Below are positions 10,541-19,183 of a stretch of 64,000 nucleotides of DNA, piece after piece. Source of the DNA: Raoultibacter phocaeensis (GTDB lineage Bacteria; Actinomycetota; Coriobacteriia; Coriobacteriales; Eggerthellaceae); NCBI RefSeq assembly GCF_901411515.1, contig NZ_CABDUX010000002.1, positions 1,116,001-1,180,000 of the forward strand. Reading direction: 5' to 3'. Position 1 is the first letter of the stretch; each line of letters starts with the position of its first letter. A program made the position numbers and the translations under genes. The notes under the pieces were generated by a model that saw only the letters and a program-made list of their open reading frames with translations, searched no databases and was not told the DNA's origin.

Positions 10541-12694
10541 TTACCCGCGCAATCGCAGAGCCTGTCCGACGATGCTTCGCGATGCGGCGTAGGTGACGAG
10601 CAGGTACGAGCCGTACACGACCACCACGAGTACGACCGTCATAACCGTTGCTCCCGCGATCGACACGTTGAGCGCACTGAACAAGCTCGAGCTCGTCACC
10701 GCAATGGCGCAGGCCGCATGGCATACGGCGAGGCCGAGCGGAGCGAGGAAGTACACGAGCACCTGCGCGAGGAGCGAACGCCCGATCATGGGCCGATCGC
10801 AGCCGAGCTTCGAAAGCAGCCGGTAGCGGTCGAGGCTGTCGCTCGTCTCGGAGAGCTGTTGAATCGCAAGCACCGCCGCCGTCGTGATGAGGAACACGAA
10901 GCCGATGTAGAGGGCAAGATAGGTGATGAGCATGCGCATGCCGCCCGCTTGCGTGATAACCTCGTTCGCGGTGAACATGCTTGAGACGGGCCATGAATCG
11001 GGCTGATAATCGAATCCGTTGCGCGCATTCTGCTCGCTCGGCGGCAACGCCTGGCCGAGGGCGTCTGTGAGCGCAGCGTCGCCTGCTGCGCGATCCATCG
11101 CGTAGTCCACGTTGAGTACCGAAATATACGGTATCTGATCTTCTAAGGCCTCTACAACGCGATCCGGCACGACGAGCTGGGCCGCATCTCCTGAAAACGC
11201 ATGGACGTCGGTCGGCTGGGAATACACGGTTTCGCTCGAACTCGCTAGCTCGATGCCACCCACGGCGATGGGTGTGTCGAGGGTGGCGAGCTTCTCGGAA
11301 AGGGCCTTGCCCGATTCGTTCAGGTTGTTCACCGCATAGCCCGCCCCGCCGAGGTCGATCGGATTTTCGCCGGTCGCGTCCCGCAGCGCGTTGAATTGCG
11401 ATTCGCCCATAATCTGAACCGGGGTATCGCGCATCATCGCAGCACGATCCTCCGCCAAGCCGAGCGTCGACACGTCGACGAGCTGCCCGTAGGTGAGATC
11501 GGGCACCTGGTATAAATCAAGCGGCATCACCCGGTCTGCAAATGCATCCCAGTCGACACCGAGCGAGGCAAGGTACGCTTCGATGTCGAAATCGTACTCC
11601 CGCGCGAGCGCAACGGTGCGCCTCGCATCCTCTTGGTACTCGGGATCCATGTCCTCGATGTTCTGCGCGTCCCACCACAGATTCGAAGTCAACGACGCAT
11701 CGTAGCGGGTACCCTGCTCGACGCCGCTCGTGAACGCCTCGACCATGCCCATACCGCATGAGAACACCGTAATGCTGAAGAACAGCATCACGCATACGAC
11801 TGAAAGCGATGCGAACGCTGTGTTCACCTTGCTCGCGATTTGGCGCACGGTAAAGGTATTGAGCCCTTTGAGGTAGAAGCGCTTGCTTCTCTGCAGCATG
11901 GCTATCGCGAAACCCGAAAGCGAGTAGAAGAACAACGCCGTACCCGCCACCATGAGCACCGTCGCCCAGAAGAATTTCGGATCGTCGAGCAGAACGAGGC
12001 CGTTTTGCACGAGCAGCGTATACGCTGTTGCCAAAACGGCGATCGACACGACGAACAGCGCGAAGCTCACCGCAGGACGCCGTGTTTTGAGCTTCTCGTT
12101 TTTGCTGCGCGCCGACAAAAGGTCAATGAGCTTGTAGCGGTTGACGGTGAACGTGTTGAACAGCGCAACGATGAGGAAAATCACCGCGAAGCAGATGAGC
12201 GTGAGCATGCAGGCGTTCGCCGAGAACACGAACCGGTATTGGCCCATCGGTATGTCGAACAGGCCCGCCGTTACGAACGAGAGGCCTTGGGACAGCGCGA
12301 TTCCCAACGCGAGGCCCACCGCAAGCGATACGAGACCCACGAGGATCGTCTCGATGAGCACGATCTGCGTAACCATCGAGGGGCGCATGCCGAGCGTGAG
12401 GTAGATGCCGAACTCGTGTTTGCGCCGCCTGATGAGAAAGCGGTTCGCATAGACGATGAGGAAACCGAGGACACAGGCGATGAACAGCGAGAACAAGCTT
12501 AAAATCTGCCCGGTCAACTCGAAGACGTTCGTACTGGCAAGATCGGCCAGATCGAACAGCACCGCCTGGTTCTGGATCGAATTGAACGCGTAGAATACGG
12601 CGACGCCGAACACGAGTGTGATGAAATAGATCGCGTAATCCTTGAAGGAGCGCTTGATGTTGCGTACGGCCAGTTTAGCGCGCATCGCTCGCAT
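10541..12694 (-). CDS. BceB-like ABC transporter permease
   Basis: Membrane subunit of a BceAB/VraFG-type exporter, a family that removes or senses cell-wall-active antimicrobial peptides. Its 717 residues have the family layout: one N-terminal transmembrane helix (YAIYFITLVFGVAVFYAF), an FtsX block of helices, a large extracellular domain of roughly 200 residues in the middle (rich in Asp, Glu and Tyr), and a C-terminal FtsX block. The start overlaps the ATPase gene by 20 bases, so translation is coupled; ATG 12685 is an alternative start. An adjacent response regulator and intramembrane-type sensor kinase complete the usual Bce module. The compound recognised cannot be told from sequence. 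Confidence 0.9.
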   Translation of the reverse strand: MRAMRAKLAVRNIKRSFKDYAIYFITLVFGVAVFYAFNSIQNQAVLFDLADLASTNVFELTGQILSLFSLFIACVLGFLIVYANRFLIRRRKHEFGIYLTLGMRPSMVTQIVLIETILVGLVSLAVGLALGIALSQGLSFVTAGLFDIPMGQYRFVFSANACMLTLICFAVIFLIVALFNTFTVNRYKLIDLLSARSKNEKLKTRRPAVSFALFVVSIAVLATAYTLLVQNGLVLLDDPKFFWATVLMVAGTALFFYSLSGFAIAMLQRSKRFYLKGLNTFTVRQIASKVNTAFASLSVVCVMLFFSITVFSCGMGMVEAFTSGVEQGTRYDASLTSNLWWDAQNIEDMDPEYQEDARRTVALAREYDFDIEAYLASLGVDWDAFADRVMPLDLYQVPDLTYGQLVDVSTLGLAEDRAAMMRDTPVQIMGESQFNALRDATGENPIDLGGAGYAVNNLNESGKALSEKLATLDTPIAVGGIELASSSETVYSQPTDVHAFSGDAAQLVVPDRVVEALEDQIPYISVLNVDYAMDRAAGDAALTDALGQALPPSEQNARNGFDYQPDSWPVSSMFTANEVITQAGGMRMLITYLALYIGFVFLITTAAVLAIQQLSETSDSLDRYRLLSKLGCDRPMIGRSLLAQVLVYFLAPLGLAVCHAACAIAVTSSSLFSALNVSIAGATVMTVVLVVVVYGSYLLVTYAASRSIVGQALRLRG

Positions 12695-13508
12695 CGCCCC
12701 CTAAAAAAGAAACCACTTCCATGATGCGGCTGAAGAAATCCTTACGCGACGTATCGCCTTTGCGTATCTCGTTGAACACCGTGCCGTCCTTGATGAACAG
12801 GATGCGCTTGGCGAACGATGCGGCGTACGAATCGTGCGTGACCATCATGATGGTGGCCCCGAACTGCACGTTCATCATCTCCATCGCCTCGAGCATGACG
12901 GTTGCGCTGCGCGAGTCGAGAGCGCCGGTGGGCTCGTCGGCCAAGACGAGCTTCGGCTCGGCCGCCATCGCCCGTGCTGCGGCGATACGCTGCTTTTGTC
13001 CGCCCGACATCTGATAGGGGTATTTCTTCAGCACATCGGATACGCCGAGCGTTTCGGCGATGGCATGCACCTTCGCGGCTATCTGGTTTGCAGGAGCACC
13101 CTTGATCGAAAGCGCAAGCGAAATGTTCTCGAACCCGTTCAGCGTATCGAGCAGATTCGAATCCTGGAAGATGAAGCCGAGTTCATCGCGCCTGAACCGC
13201 GCAAGTTCGCGGGTTCGAAGGTTTGTAATGTCGCGTCCCCCGATGAGAATATGACCGCTCGTCACCGTGTCGATGGTCGCGACGCAGTTCAAAAGCGTCG
13301 TCTTGCCCGAACCCGAAGGCCCCATGATGCCCACGAATTCGCCGGGTGCAACGTCAAAGCTCACGCCCGCGAGCGCGTGGGTGACGGAATCCTTCGTTCC
13401 GTAGATCTTCTCGATGTGCTTGACAGAAAGAATCGGCTGGACACCGCCTGTCGGCGCGAACCCGGTTGCACCGGATGCTACAGCAGAGGTTGCGTATGCT
13501 TCTGGCAT
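12675..13508 (-). CDS. BceA-like ABC transporter ATPase
   Basis: Cytosolic ATPase that drives the neighbouring BceB-like permease. In 277 residues it shows Walker A (GPSGSGKTTLLN), Q-loop (FIFQDSNLLDTLN), signature (YQMSGGQKQRIAAARA), Walker B (LVLADEPTGALDS) and the H-loop (VTHDSYAASFA). This is the LolD/MacB/BceA pattern. An extra N-terminal segment of about 25 residues precedes the first strand. The ribosome site GAGGGA overlaps the stop of the 31-residue small ORF, four bases away, suggesting translational coupling. It is the second gene of the small ORF-ATPase-permease operon. Confidence 0.95.
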   Translation of the reverse strand: MPEAYATSAVASGATGFAPTGGVQPILSVKHIEKIYGTKDSVTHALAGVSFDVAPGEFVGIMGPSGSGKTTLLNCVATIDTVTSGHILIGGRDITNLRTRELARFRRDELGFIFQDSNLLDTLNGFENISLALSIKGAPANQIAAKVHAIAETLGVSDVLKKYPYQMSGGQKQRIAAARAMAAEPKLVLADEPTGALDSRSATVMLEAMEMMNVQFGATIMMVTHDSYAASFAKRILFIKDGTVFNEIRKGDTSRKDFFSRIMEVVSFLGGDASDAR

Positions 13509-13511
13509 GGT

Positions 13512-13607
13512 CTATCCCTCGCTTCTTTTCGCACCGTGCAGGGGCATGACCACCCGCCGCACGGCATCGATCGCCTCAAGTATTCTTACTACTGCCTTTT
13601 CATTCAT
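13512..13607 (-). CDS. 31-residue small ORF leading the BceAB-like operon
   Basis: The peptide starts MNEKAVVRILEAIDAVRRVV and continues MPLHGAKRSEG. A perfect AAGGAGG lies seven bases before its ATG at 13607, the best ribosome site in this operon. The stop TAG sits inside the ribosome site of the ATPase gene. The first 20 residues could form a basic amphipathic helix. It could be a regulatory micro-protein, an upstream coupling ORF, or chance. I do not recognise a family. Upstream lies a palindromic operator. Confidence 0.55.
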   Translation of the reverse strand: MNEKAVVRILEAIDAVRRVVMPLHGAKRSEG

Positions 13608-13684
13608 GGCTTTGCCTCCTTTGTATGACGATTCAAAGCTTAGAGGAGGAACCTTCCTTCTGCCATCGAACAGGCTTACCGCCG

Positions 13685-13702
13685 CCTTACGCTTTCGTAA
13701 GG
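13685..13702. promoter_or_regulatory. Perfect palindrome upstream of the small ORF-ATPase-permease operon
   Basis: Arms CCTTACG and CGTAAGG around CTTT, about 80 bases upstream of the small ORF. The position and symmetry fit a binding site for the neighbouring OmpR-type response regulator, as in bceAB promoters. Confidence 0.6.
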
Positions 13703-13758
13703 TTCGCCAAGGCGCATTCGCATCGATCGCGCGCATCGGCGTCGTTTGGCGGCCCGCG

Positions 13759-14796
13759 TTAGCGGAGCGCGTCGATCCTGCGCCTGTCATGGGGAAACGC
13801 GATCATGACGCGTGTTCCTTTCCCCTCTTCCGAAGCAATGCCAAGGCCGAGTCCCATTTCGGCGCACATAACCGAGCACAAATACAGGCCCATGCCTGTC
13901 GAAGAGCCGTGCGTTCTGCCGTTTTGCCCGGTAAACCCCTTTTCGAACACCGAATCGATGTCGGCTGCCGCTATCCCGCATCCGTCGTCGGCAAGCTCGA
14001 GCACGGTGCGCGCATGGACGGTTCCCTCGCCTTCGATGCGAGCCGATGCGGTGAAGGTGGTCGCATCGTACCTCGCTGAGTTCGCGAGCACTTGCCCGAT
14101 CACGAACTGCAACCATTTCGCGTCGGCGAATACCGTTGCCGCGTCGTCGATATCGACCGACACGCCGACTCCGGCGCCGATGAGCAGCTGCGCATTTTTC
14201 TTCACCGATTCGCGCACGCACGCGGCAAGCCCGGTTTCGCGAATCGAGTAATCCTTCTGAAGCGAGGTCGAGCGAGCGTAATAGAGCGCCTGCTCGACGT
14301 AGCCCTCGACGCGGCCGATTTCCGCCTTGATCTTATCGGCTTGCACGCCGTGGAGCCCGGAAGCCATGAGCTTTGCGGCGGCGATCGGCGTCTTGATCTC
14401 GTGGATCCAGGTTTCTACGTACTCGCGGTACGAATCGGCCAACGCGCGATAACGCGCCACCTCGTCATTCATAGACTTGCCCGCAACGCCGAGCGCATCG
14501 TAGGCGATGCGGCCTTCAAGGAACGAGGGGCGGCCTAAAAGCTCCGCTGCAAGAAAGCTTTCGGAACGCTCGGCCAAGGCGGCAACGACGGACTCGAGCT
14601 CGTCGTAGAAGCGCCTGCGGCGAACGTAACCGTAGACGATGGAGAACACGAGGCTCGCGGAAAGGATGCCCGCCAAGAACACGATTGCGGCAACGCCCAC
14701 ATCGAGGACGGCGAGCATCCATGATACGAGTACGATGACGAGCACCTGCACTGCGAGCTCGACCGCGCGATCGGCAAGGTACTCCGAAACCTTCAT
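13759..14796 (-). CDS. BceS-like sensor histidine kinase
   Basis: Intramembrane-sensing kinase of 345 residues. Two closely spaced helices (about residues 12-30 and 33-52) leave almost no extracellular loop, the hallmark of BceS/VraS-type kinases that sense through the partner transporter. The H-box is TWIHEIKTPIAA, the N-region is GQVLANSARYDA and the G-boxes are DDGCGI and GSSTGMGLYL. The start ATG 14796 is chosen because TGAGGA, which includes the regulator's stop codon, precedes it. It lies nine bases after the response regulator and ahead of the transporter operon. The signal is probably flux through the ABC transporter, known for the family but not shown here. Confidence 0.92.
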   Translation of the reverse strand: MKVSEYLADRAVELAVQVLVIVLVSWMLAVLDVGVAAIVFLAGILSASLVFSIVYGYVRRRRFYDELESVVAALAERSESFLAAELLGRPSFLEGRIAYDALGVAGKSMNDEVARYRALADSYREYVETWIHEIKTPIAAAKLMASGLHGVQADKIKAEIGRVEGYVEQALYYARSTSLQKDYSIRETGLAACVRESVKKNAQLLIGAGVGVSVDIDDAATVFADAKWLQFVIGQVLANSARYDATTFTASARIEGEGTVHARTVLELADDGCGIAAADIDSVFEKGFTGQNGRTHGSSTGMGLYLCSVMCAEMGLGLGIASEEGKGTRVMIAFPHDRRRIDALR

Positions 14797-14804
14797 CGGA
14801 ATCC

Positions 14805-15470
14805 TCAGACAAGGTAGCCCTGGCCCCTGCGGGTCACCAGGTAATCGGTGACGCCGAGGCGCTCGAGGCTTTTGCGGAGGCGGTTGATGTTCACCGTGAG
14901 CGTGTTGTCGTCGACGAACTCGTCTGATTGCCACAGCTCGTTCATGATCTCCTGACGCGAGATGATGGTATCGTGGTTCTCCATGAGCAGCGAGAGGATC
15001 TTGAGCTCGTTGCGGGTCAGATCGATGCTCGCACCGCCCGCAGAGGCTACGCCTTTCGCCAAATCGAGCACGAGCCCCTTGTGCGCGATGCGCGAGGGCG
15101 TGCCCTGGCGTTGCGAGCGTCTGAGAACCGATTGGATGCGCGCGAGCAGGATTGCCGGATTGTAGGGCTTGGTCACGTAATCGTCGGCTCCGAGGTTCAT
15201 GCTCATCAGCTCGTCGAATTCGCTGTCAGATGAGGTGAGCATGATGATGGGAACCTGGCTTTTCGCCCTGAGATCGCGGCAGATGTCGAAGCCTGACGTT
15301 CCCGGCAGCTTGAGGTCGAGCACGACGCAATCGGGATCGAACGCGAGTATCTCGGCAGCGGCTCCCCCGTACGACAGCGGCACTCCGCACTCGTAGCCCT
15401 GCAACTCCAAAACGTGCAGCAGCTCGGATCTCAAGGATGCGTCGTCTTCGACGACGAATAACTTCGGCAC
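14805..15470 (-). CDS. OmpR/BceR-family response regulator
   Basis: 221-residue DNA-binding response regulator. The receiver domain has acidic residues near positions 9-10 (VVEDDAS), the phospho-acceptor Asp in VVLDLKLPG, and the switch region with the conserved Lys in YVTKPYNP. The C-terminal winged helix includes RNELKILSLL and TVNINRLRKSL. The start is GTG 15470 behind GAGGA. It is first in a regulator-kinase pair and probably controls the adjacent ATPase-permease operon. A dyad over its own -35 region suggests autoregulation. Confidence 0.93.
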   Translation of the reverse strand: MPKLFVVEDDASLRSELLHVLELQGYECGVPLSYGGAAAEILAFDPDCVVLDLKLPGTSGFDICRDLRAKSQVPIIMLTSSDSEFDELMSMNLGADDYVTKPYNPAILLARIQSVLRRSQRQGTPSRIAHKGLVLDLAKGVASAGGASIDLTRNELKILSLLMENHDTIISRQEIMNELWQSDEFVDDNTLTVNINRLRKSLERLGVTDYLVTRRGQGYLV

Positions 15471-15490
15471 GGCTTCCTCGCTTTCGAATC

Positions 15491-15519
15491 ATTATGCCTA
15501 TGGTAAACGAACCGTTACC
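15491..15519 (-). promoter_or_regulatory. Response-regulator promoter with overlapping dyad
   Basis: On the minus strand CATAAT (15491-15496) is a good -10 box. An imperfect inverted repeat (GGTAA...TTACC, 15502-15519) covers the region where -35 should be. This fits autoregulation but is not strong evidence. Confidence 0.4.
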
Positions 15520-15621
15520 GAAACGCATCCGTCGGCCCGACGCACGTTGCGGTTTCGTTGCCTAATGCTCAGAAGTAGCCCGCTCAGAGGACCCGGCCCG
15601 CCTGTCCGATTCGCCGAGCCC

Positions 15622-16110
15622 CTACCGCTTCGCGGTCGGACGCGCGTCTCTTGCACGACTTTGGGGAATGACGGGACATGCAGGATCTGAGCTTTTGAAG
15701 TAGCGGATGATGAAGCTCAATCCCGCCACGGCGAGGGCCAATCCGAGTCCCGTGTAGAAAAACGCGATGAACCATTCGGGCACGAAACCCGACATGCGCA
15801 GCGCGATACCGCCGCCCATCATGATCGCCATGACGATGTAGCCCTTCTTGTCGAAGAACTTCCAGATATGAGTCCGGTCGTCTTCGTACCCGCGGATGCG
15901 GTTCGTGTGCTTCCCCACCATCTTCGTGAACACGAAGATATGGAAGATTACGAAGATGGCGATGGTGCCGAGAAGGAGCACCCAGAAAATCCACCCGGCC
16001 TCGTGCAGGTACGCTCCTATGCCGATGTTGGCTATGTTCAGGCCGGCGATCATCCATACGACGCCCGCTACGAGCAGCAGCTTCTCGGTTGCTATCTTGA
16101 GTACTCCCAT
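15622..16110 (-). CDS. Four-helix membrane protein of unknown function
   Basis: I do not recognise the family. The 162 residues carry about four hydrophobic helices (near 8-28, 40-62, 95-112 and 115-136). Between helices two and three is a charged loop, KMVGKHTNRIRGYEDDRTHIWKF. The C-terminus is basic and hydrophilic. It starts one base into the TetR stop codon (TAATG overlap), so it is co-translated with the regulator. A membrane protein behind an autoregulated TetR gene is often the regulated effector, for example in solvent or drug stress. That is inference. Confidence 0.75.
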   Translation of the reverse strand: MGVLKIATEKLLLVAGVVWMIAGLNIANIGIGAYLHEAGWIFWVLLLGTIAIFVIFHIFVFTKMVGKHTNRIRGYEDDRTHIWKFFDKKGYIVMAIMMGGGIALRMSGFVPEWFIAFFYTGLGLALAVAGLSFIIRYFKSSDPACPVIPQSRARDARPTAKR

Positions 16111-16688
16111 TATGCTACCTCGCCTTTCCCTTCATAGAGCGCCGCGCGCAAAAGCGCCGCGAGGACGCAGATGTTCTGCGAGCCTTCGCTCAGCGCATCG
16201 AGCATCGATTCGAGCACGAAGCGGCAGAGGTCCTGCGCATCGACGCAGCCGAGTCGCCGTGCGTCGGCGCAGGGATCGTCGGCGAGCACCGTAGCGAGCC
16301 CCTCTTCCATATGGGCGAACACCTGGCGCTCGCGCTCATGGCCGACCGCCTCGCCCCGAAGCGCCAAAGCCCTGACCTCGGGAAGCCAGTCAGAGCGAAA
16401 CGCCGCAAGCGCCTCGTGCATCGCCTCGAAGACACGCTCGACGTACGCGACGAAATCTTCGCCCCTTTCAGGTCGGCACGCGGCATCGGAGAGCGAGTTC
16501 TGCCAAAACCGCGCGACGACCTCTGCGACGAGATCGGGTTTCGAGGGGAAATGGTTGTAGATCGTTCCGACCGAAACGCCGCACGAAAGCGCAACTTCGC
16601 GAATCCCGAGCGATGAGAGACCCTTTTCAGAGGCGAGCTTAAAAGCGCTCTCCGCAATCGCGTGCCTGTCAATCGTCTGCCTTGCCAT
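16110..16688 (-). CDS. TetR-family transcriptional regulator
   Basis: 192-residue one-component repressor. The N-terminal helix-turn-helix is complete: IAESAFKLASEKGLSSLGIREVA, then CGVSVGTIYNHFPSKPDLV, which is the standard TetR recognition helix. The C-terminal ligand domain is diverged, as usual. The start is ATG 16688 behind GGAAAGG; the frame is open to 16784 without homology. Two near-identical palindromes lie in the promoter region, so autoregulation is likely. It overlaps the downstream membrane protein gene by one base. Confidence 0.92.
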   Translation of the reverse strand: MARQTIDRHAIAESAFKLASEKGLSSLGIREVALSCGVSVGTIYNHFPSKPDLVAEVVARFWQNSLSDAACRPERGEDFVAYVERVFEAMHEALAAFRSDWLPEVRALALRGEAVGHERERQVFAHMEEGLATVLADDPCADARRLGCVDAQDLCRFVLESMLDALSEGSQNICVLAALLRAALYEGKGEVA

Positions 16689-16730
16689 ACCCGGCCTTTC
16701 CAGAGCGCCGCCGTACGCGGCTGCATGTAT

Positions 16731-16745
16731 ATGAACAACGTTCAT
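16731..16745. promoter_or_regulatory. TetR operator 1
   Basis: Perfect palindrome ATGAAC-AAC-GTTCAT, 43 bases upstream of the TetR start. Its core TGAAC-N3-GTTCA recurs 46 bases further up. Typical size and symmetry for a TetR dimer. Confidence 0.65.
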
Positions 16746-16777
16746 TATACGCGTTCCCCAAGAGGCACCCTGTATTC

Positions 16778-16790
16778 TGAACAATGTTCA
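16778..16790. promoter_or_regulatory. TetR operator 2
   Basis: Perfect palindrome TGAAC-AAT-GTTCA, the second copy of the same core. Centre-to-centre spacing of 46 bases places the sites on almost the same face of the helix. Confidence 0.6.
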
Positions 16791-16857
16791 TAGTGTCTCT
16801 ACAGAATCGTAGCCGCCTGGTTGCCTTTCGGCGAGCGGCTCGTATCGCGACGGAGCT

Positions 16858-17799
16858 CTACCGTCCGCTGCGGGGATGCGCCTGGCTGTGCACTTCTTTG
16901 AGCCTATCCGGCGTAAGGTGGGTGTAGATTTGCGTGGTCGAAAGCCGCGCGTGACCGAGCATTTCCTGCACGCTTCGCAAGTCTGCGCCGCCTCCGAGCA
17001 GGTCGGTGGCAAACGTGTGGCGCATATCGTGGGGCGAAAGCGTTTCATCGACGCCCGCAGCGCGCAGGGTCGCCTTGAACATCTTGCGCATGGCGTCGGT
17101 ACTCATCTTGTTGCCGCGCGTCGATACGAAAAAGTATTCGCATGCCCTGCCCTCGAGCAGCTTGGGCCGACCGAAATGGAGATAGCGCGCCATCGATGAG
17201 GCGGCCAACTCGTGAATCGGCACGATGCGCTCCTTGGAGCCTTTGCCGAAAAGCCTCACGTGCGCGTTTTCGAGATCAACCCCCGATAGCTTCAGATCGG
17301 ACGCCTCCGATATACGGGCACCGCACGCGTAGAGCAGTTCGAGCAGTGCCTGATCCCGCATATCGGACGGCGTCTGATCGCGTTCGTTTCCCGACAAATC
17401 CCTGGCGCTGTGAACGGTGAGTATCTTCGCCATGTCGGCAGGCTTCACGGTATGCGGCAGGCTCTTCGGCTGCTTGGGCCCCTGTAAAACGGCTCCAGGG
17501 TCTTCCTCGATCGCGCCCTCTGCGCACATCCATCCGAAATAGCCGCGCAACGAGCTCAGTTTGCGGTTGATGGTGGTCCGCGAGTACTGTGCGCGGTCGA
17601 GTTCGCCCAAATAGAGTCTGAGCTGCCGATACGTAAGCGCAAGGGCATCCACCTCATGGCGGTCGGCCCAGCGAAGGAAATCGAAGATGTCGATGCGGTA
17701 CGCGCGCAGCGTATGGGGCGACATGCCGCGCTCTACCCGAAGCGTTTCGAGGTACTGTTCGGCAAGCGCAGAAGCGCGCGTGCCGCCAGGCTCACCCAT
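16858..17799 (-). CDS. xerC: Tyrosine recombinase of the XerC/XerD type
   Basis: Site-specific recombinase expected to resolve chromosome dimers at dif. It has 313 residues: an N-terminal core-binding SAM-like domain (YLETLRVERGMSPHTLRAYRIDI), then the catalytic domain with Arg in CGARISEA, Lys in GKGSKER, HDMRHTFAT (His-x-x-Arg-His), LGHARLSTTQIYTH with the second His and the nucleophilic Tyr. The gene overlaps trmFO by eight bases (ATGGGTGA). This position after dprA-trmFO is the standard housekeeping place, so I do not read it as an integrase of a mobile element. XerC versus XerD cannot be decided by eye. Confidence 0.92.
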   Translation of the reverse strand: MGEPGGTRASALAEQYLETLRVERGMSPHTLRAYRIDIFDFLRWADRHEVDALALTYRQLRLYLGELDRAQYSRTTINRKLSSLRGYFGWMCAEGAIEEDPGAVLQGPKQPKSLPHTVKPADMAKILTVHSARDLSGNERDQTPSDMRDQALLELLYACGARISEASDLKLSGVDLENAHVRLFGKGSKERIVPIHELAASSMARYLHFGRPKLLEGRACEYFFVSTRGNKMSTDAMRKMFKATLRAAGVDETLSPHDMRHTFATDLLGGGADLRSVQEMLGHARLSTTQIYTHLTPDRLKEVHSQAHPRSGR

Positions 17800-19156
17800 G
17801 GACGCACCCCGATCCGAGCAACCCCCGAGCGCTCAGGCATTCGCAATAGTCATCGAGCGCAGCCTTGCCGCGCGCAGCGTAGGCGGCATAGCGCAGACGC
17901 TTGTTCTTGACCCGCTCGTCCAAAGGCTCCATGATGCCGAAATTCACATGCATCGGCTGGTAGTCGACCACCGCAGGATCGCTTGCGTAAGCCATGAGCG
18001 CTCCGAAGGCGGTGAGACGTGGCATTACGGGCGCCTCTTCGCCGTGAAGCGCCGCGTACGTGCAGAGGGCTGCGTGCAGTCCCGACATGATAGCCTCGCA
18101 GTACCCTTCGGTTCCCGCGAGCTGACCCGCAACGAACACCGGGTTCTTACGGCCGTCTTCCGTTCGCAAAAGCCTCAGATCGCGTCCCAGCAAACGCGGG
18201 GCGTCGATGAACGTGTTGCGGTGCATTACCCCGAAGCGCGCGAACTCGGCATGCTCCAAGCCCGGTATCATGCGAAACACCCGCTTCTGCTCTGAAAATG
18301 TCAAGTTCGTCTGGAAGCCGACGAGGTTGTAGCTCATCGCATGAGCGTCCTCTGCCCGCAGCTGCAGCGCGGCCCACGGGCGCCTGCCCGTTGCCGGGTC
18401 GGTAAGGCCCACGGGCTTCAGCGCTCCGTAGCGCGGCGCATCCGCGCCTTTGCGGGCGATCTCCTCGATCGGCTGGCACGCTTGAAAAAGATCTTTCGTC
18501 TCGAAATCCTTCATGACGATGCGCTCGGCTGCGACAAGCTCGGCTATGAACGCTTCGTATTCTTCCTTTGTGAACGGAGCATTGAGGTAGTCGCCGCTTC
18601 CCTCCTCGTAGCGGCTTTGGCTGAACAAGCGGTTCATGGCGAGGGAATCGGCCATAACGATGGGCGCTGCGGCATCGTAGAACGAGAGGTGTCCGCTTCC
18701 CGTGAGCGCCTCGATGGCGCACGCCAACGCGTCCGACGTGAGGGGCCCGCTTGCGAGAATCGTCGCATCGGCGCCGTCGGGAACGCTGACAGCCTCCTCT
18801 CTGACCAGTTCGATGCTCGGATGACGCTCGATCCGATCGGTCACCGCGCGCGCAAACGCCTCGCGATCGACCGCGAGCGCTCCCCCCGCGGCAACCCTCG
18901 TCTGATCGGCCGTTTCTATAAGCTGCGATCCGAGCGCCTTGAGCTCTGCTTTGAGCATACCCGCTGCGCTGTCGGGGTTCTCGCTTTTAAGCGAATTCGA
19001 GCACACGAGTTCGGCGCATGCCCCGGTCGTATGGACGGCTGTGCCCCGCACAGGCCTCATCTCGATCAAACGCACGGCTACGCCGCGATCGGCGAGCTGG
19101 AGCGCCGCTTCGCTGCCGGCAAGGCCGGCTCCCACTATGTCTACGTGTTTTTCCAT
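17792..19156 (-). CDS. trmFO: Methylenetetrahydrofolate-tRNA-(uracil-5-)-methyltransferase
   Basis: Folate- and FAD-dependent enzyme making ribothymidine (m5U54) in tRNA, typical of Gram-positive bacteria. Its 454 residues begin with the FAD Rossmann motif GAGLAGSEAALQLA and the conserved RLIEMRP. CSNSLKSE and the C-terminal part (YCEAIMSGLHAALCTYA, then FGALMAYASDP and MHVNFGIMEPL) are diagnostic. There is no clear ribosome site before ATG 19156, so it may be translated by coupling from dprA, which ends 27 bases upstream. The operon order dprA-trmFO-xerC is standard. Confidence 0.96.
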   Translation of the reverse strand: MEKHVDIVGAGLAGSEAALQLADRGVAVRLIEMRPVRGTAVHTTGACAELVCSNSLKSENPDSAAGMLKAELKALGSQLIETADQTRVAAGGALAVDREAFARAVTDRIERHPSIELVREEAVSVPDGADATILASGPLTSDALACAIEALTGSGHLSFYDAAAPIVMADSLAMNRLFSQSRYEEGSGDYLNAPFTKEEYEAFIAELVAAERIVMKDFETKDLFQACQPIEEIARKGADAPRYGALKPVGLTDPATGRRPWAALQLRAEDAHAMSYNLVGFQTNLTFSEQKRVFRMIPGLEHAEFARFGVMHRNTFIDAPRLLGRDLRLLRTEDGRKNPVFVAGQLAGTEGYCEAIMSGLHAALCTYAALHGEEAPVMPRLTAFGALMAYASDPAVVDYQPMHVNFGIMEPLDERVKNKRLRYAAYAARGKAALDDYCECLSARGLLGSGCVHG

Positions 19157-19183
19157 ACGTCGATGGTACCAAATGTCGCCCGA

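Noticed and set aside
16858-17799. Tyrosine recombinase as an integrase of a mobile element
   Set aside because: It overlaps trmFO inside the standard dprA-trmFO-xerC order, with no attachment site, tRNA or phage genes nearby.
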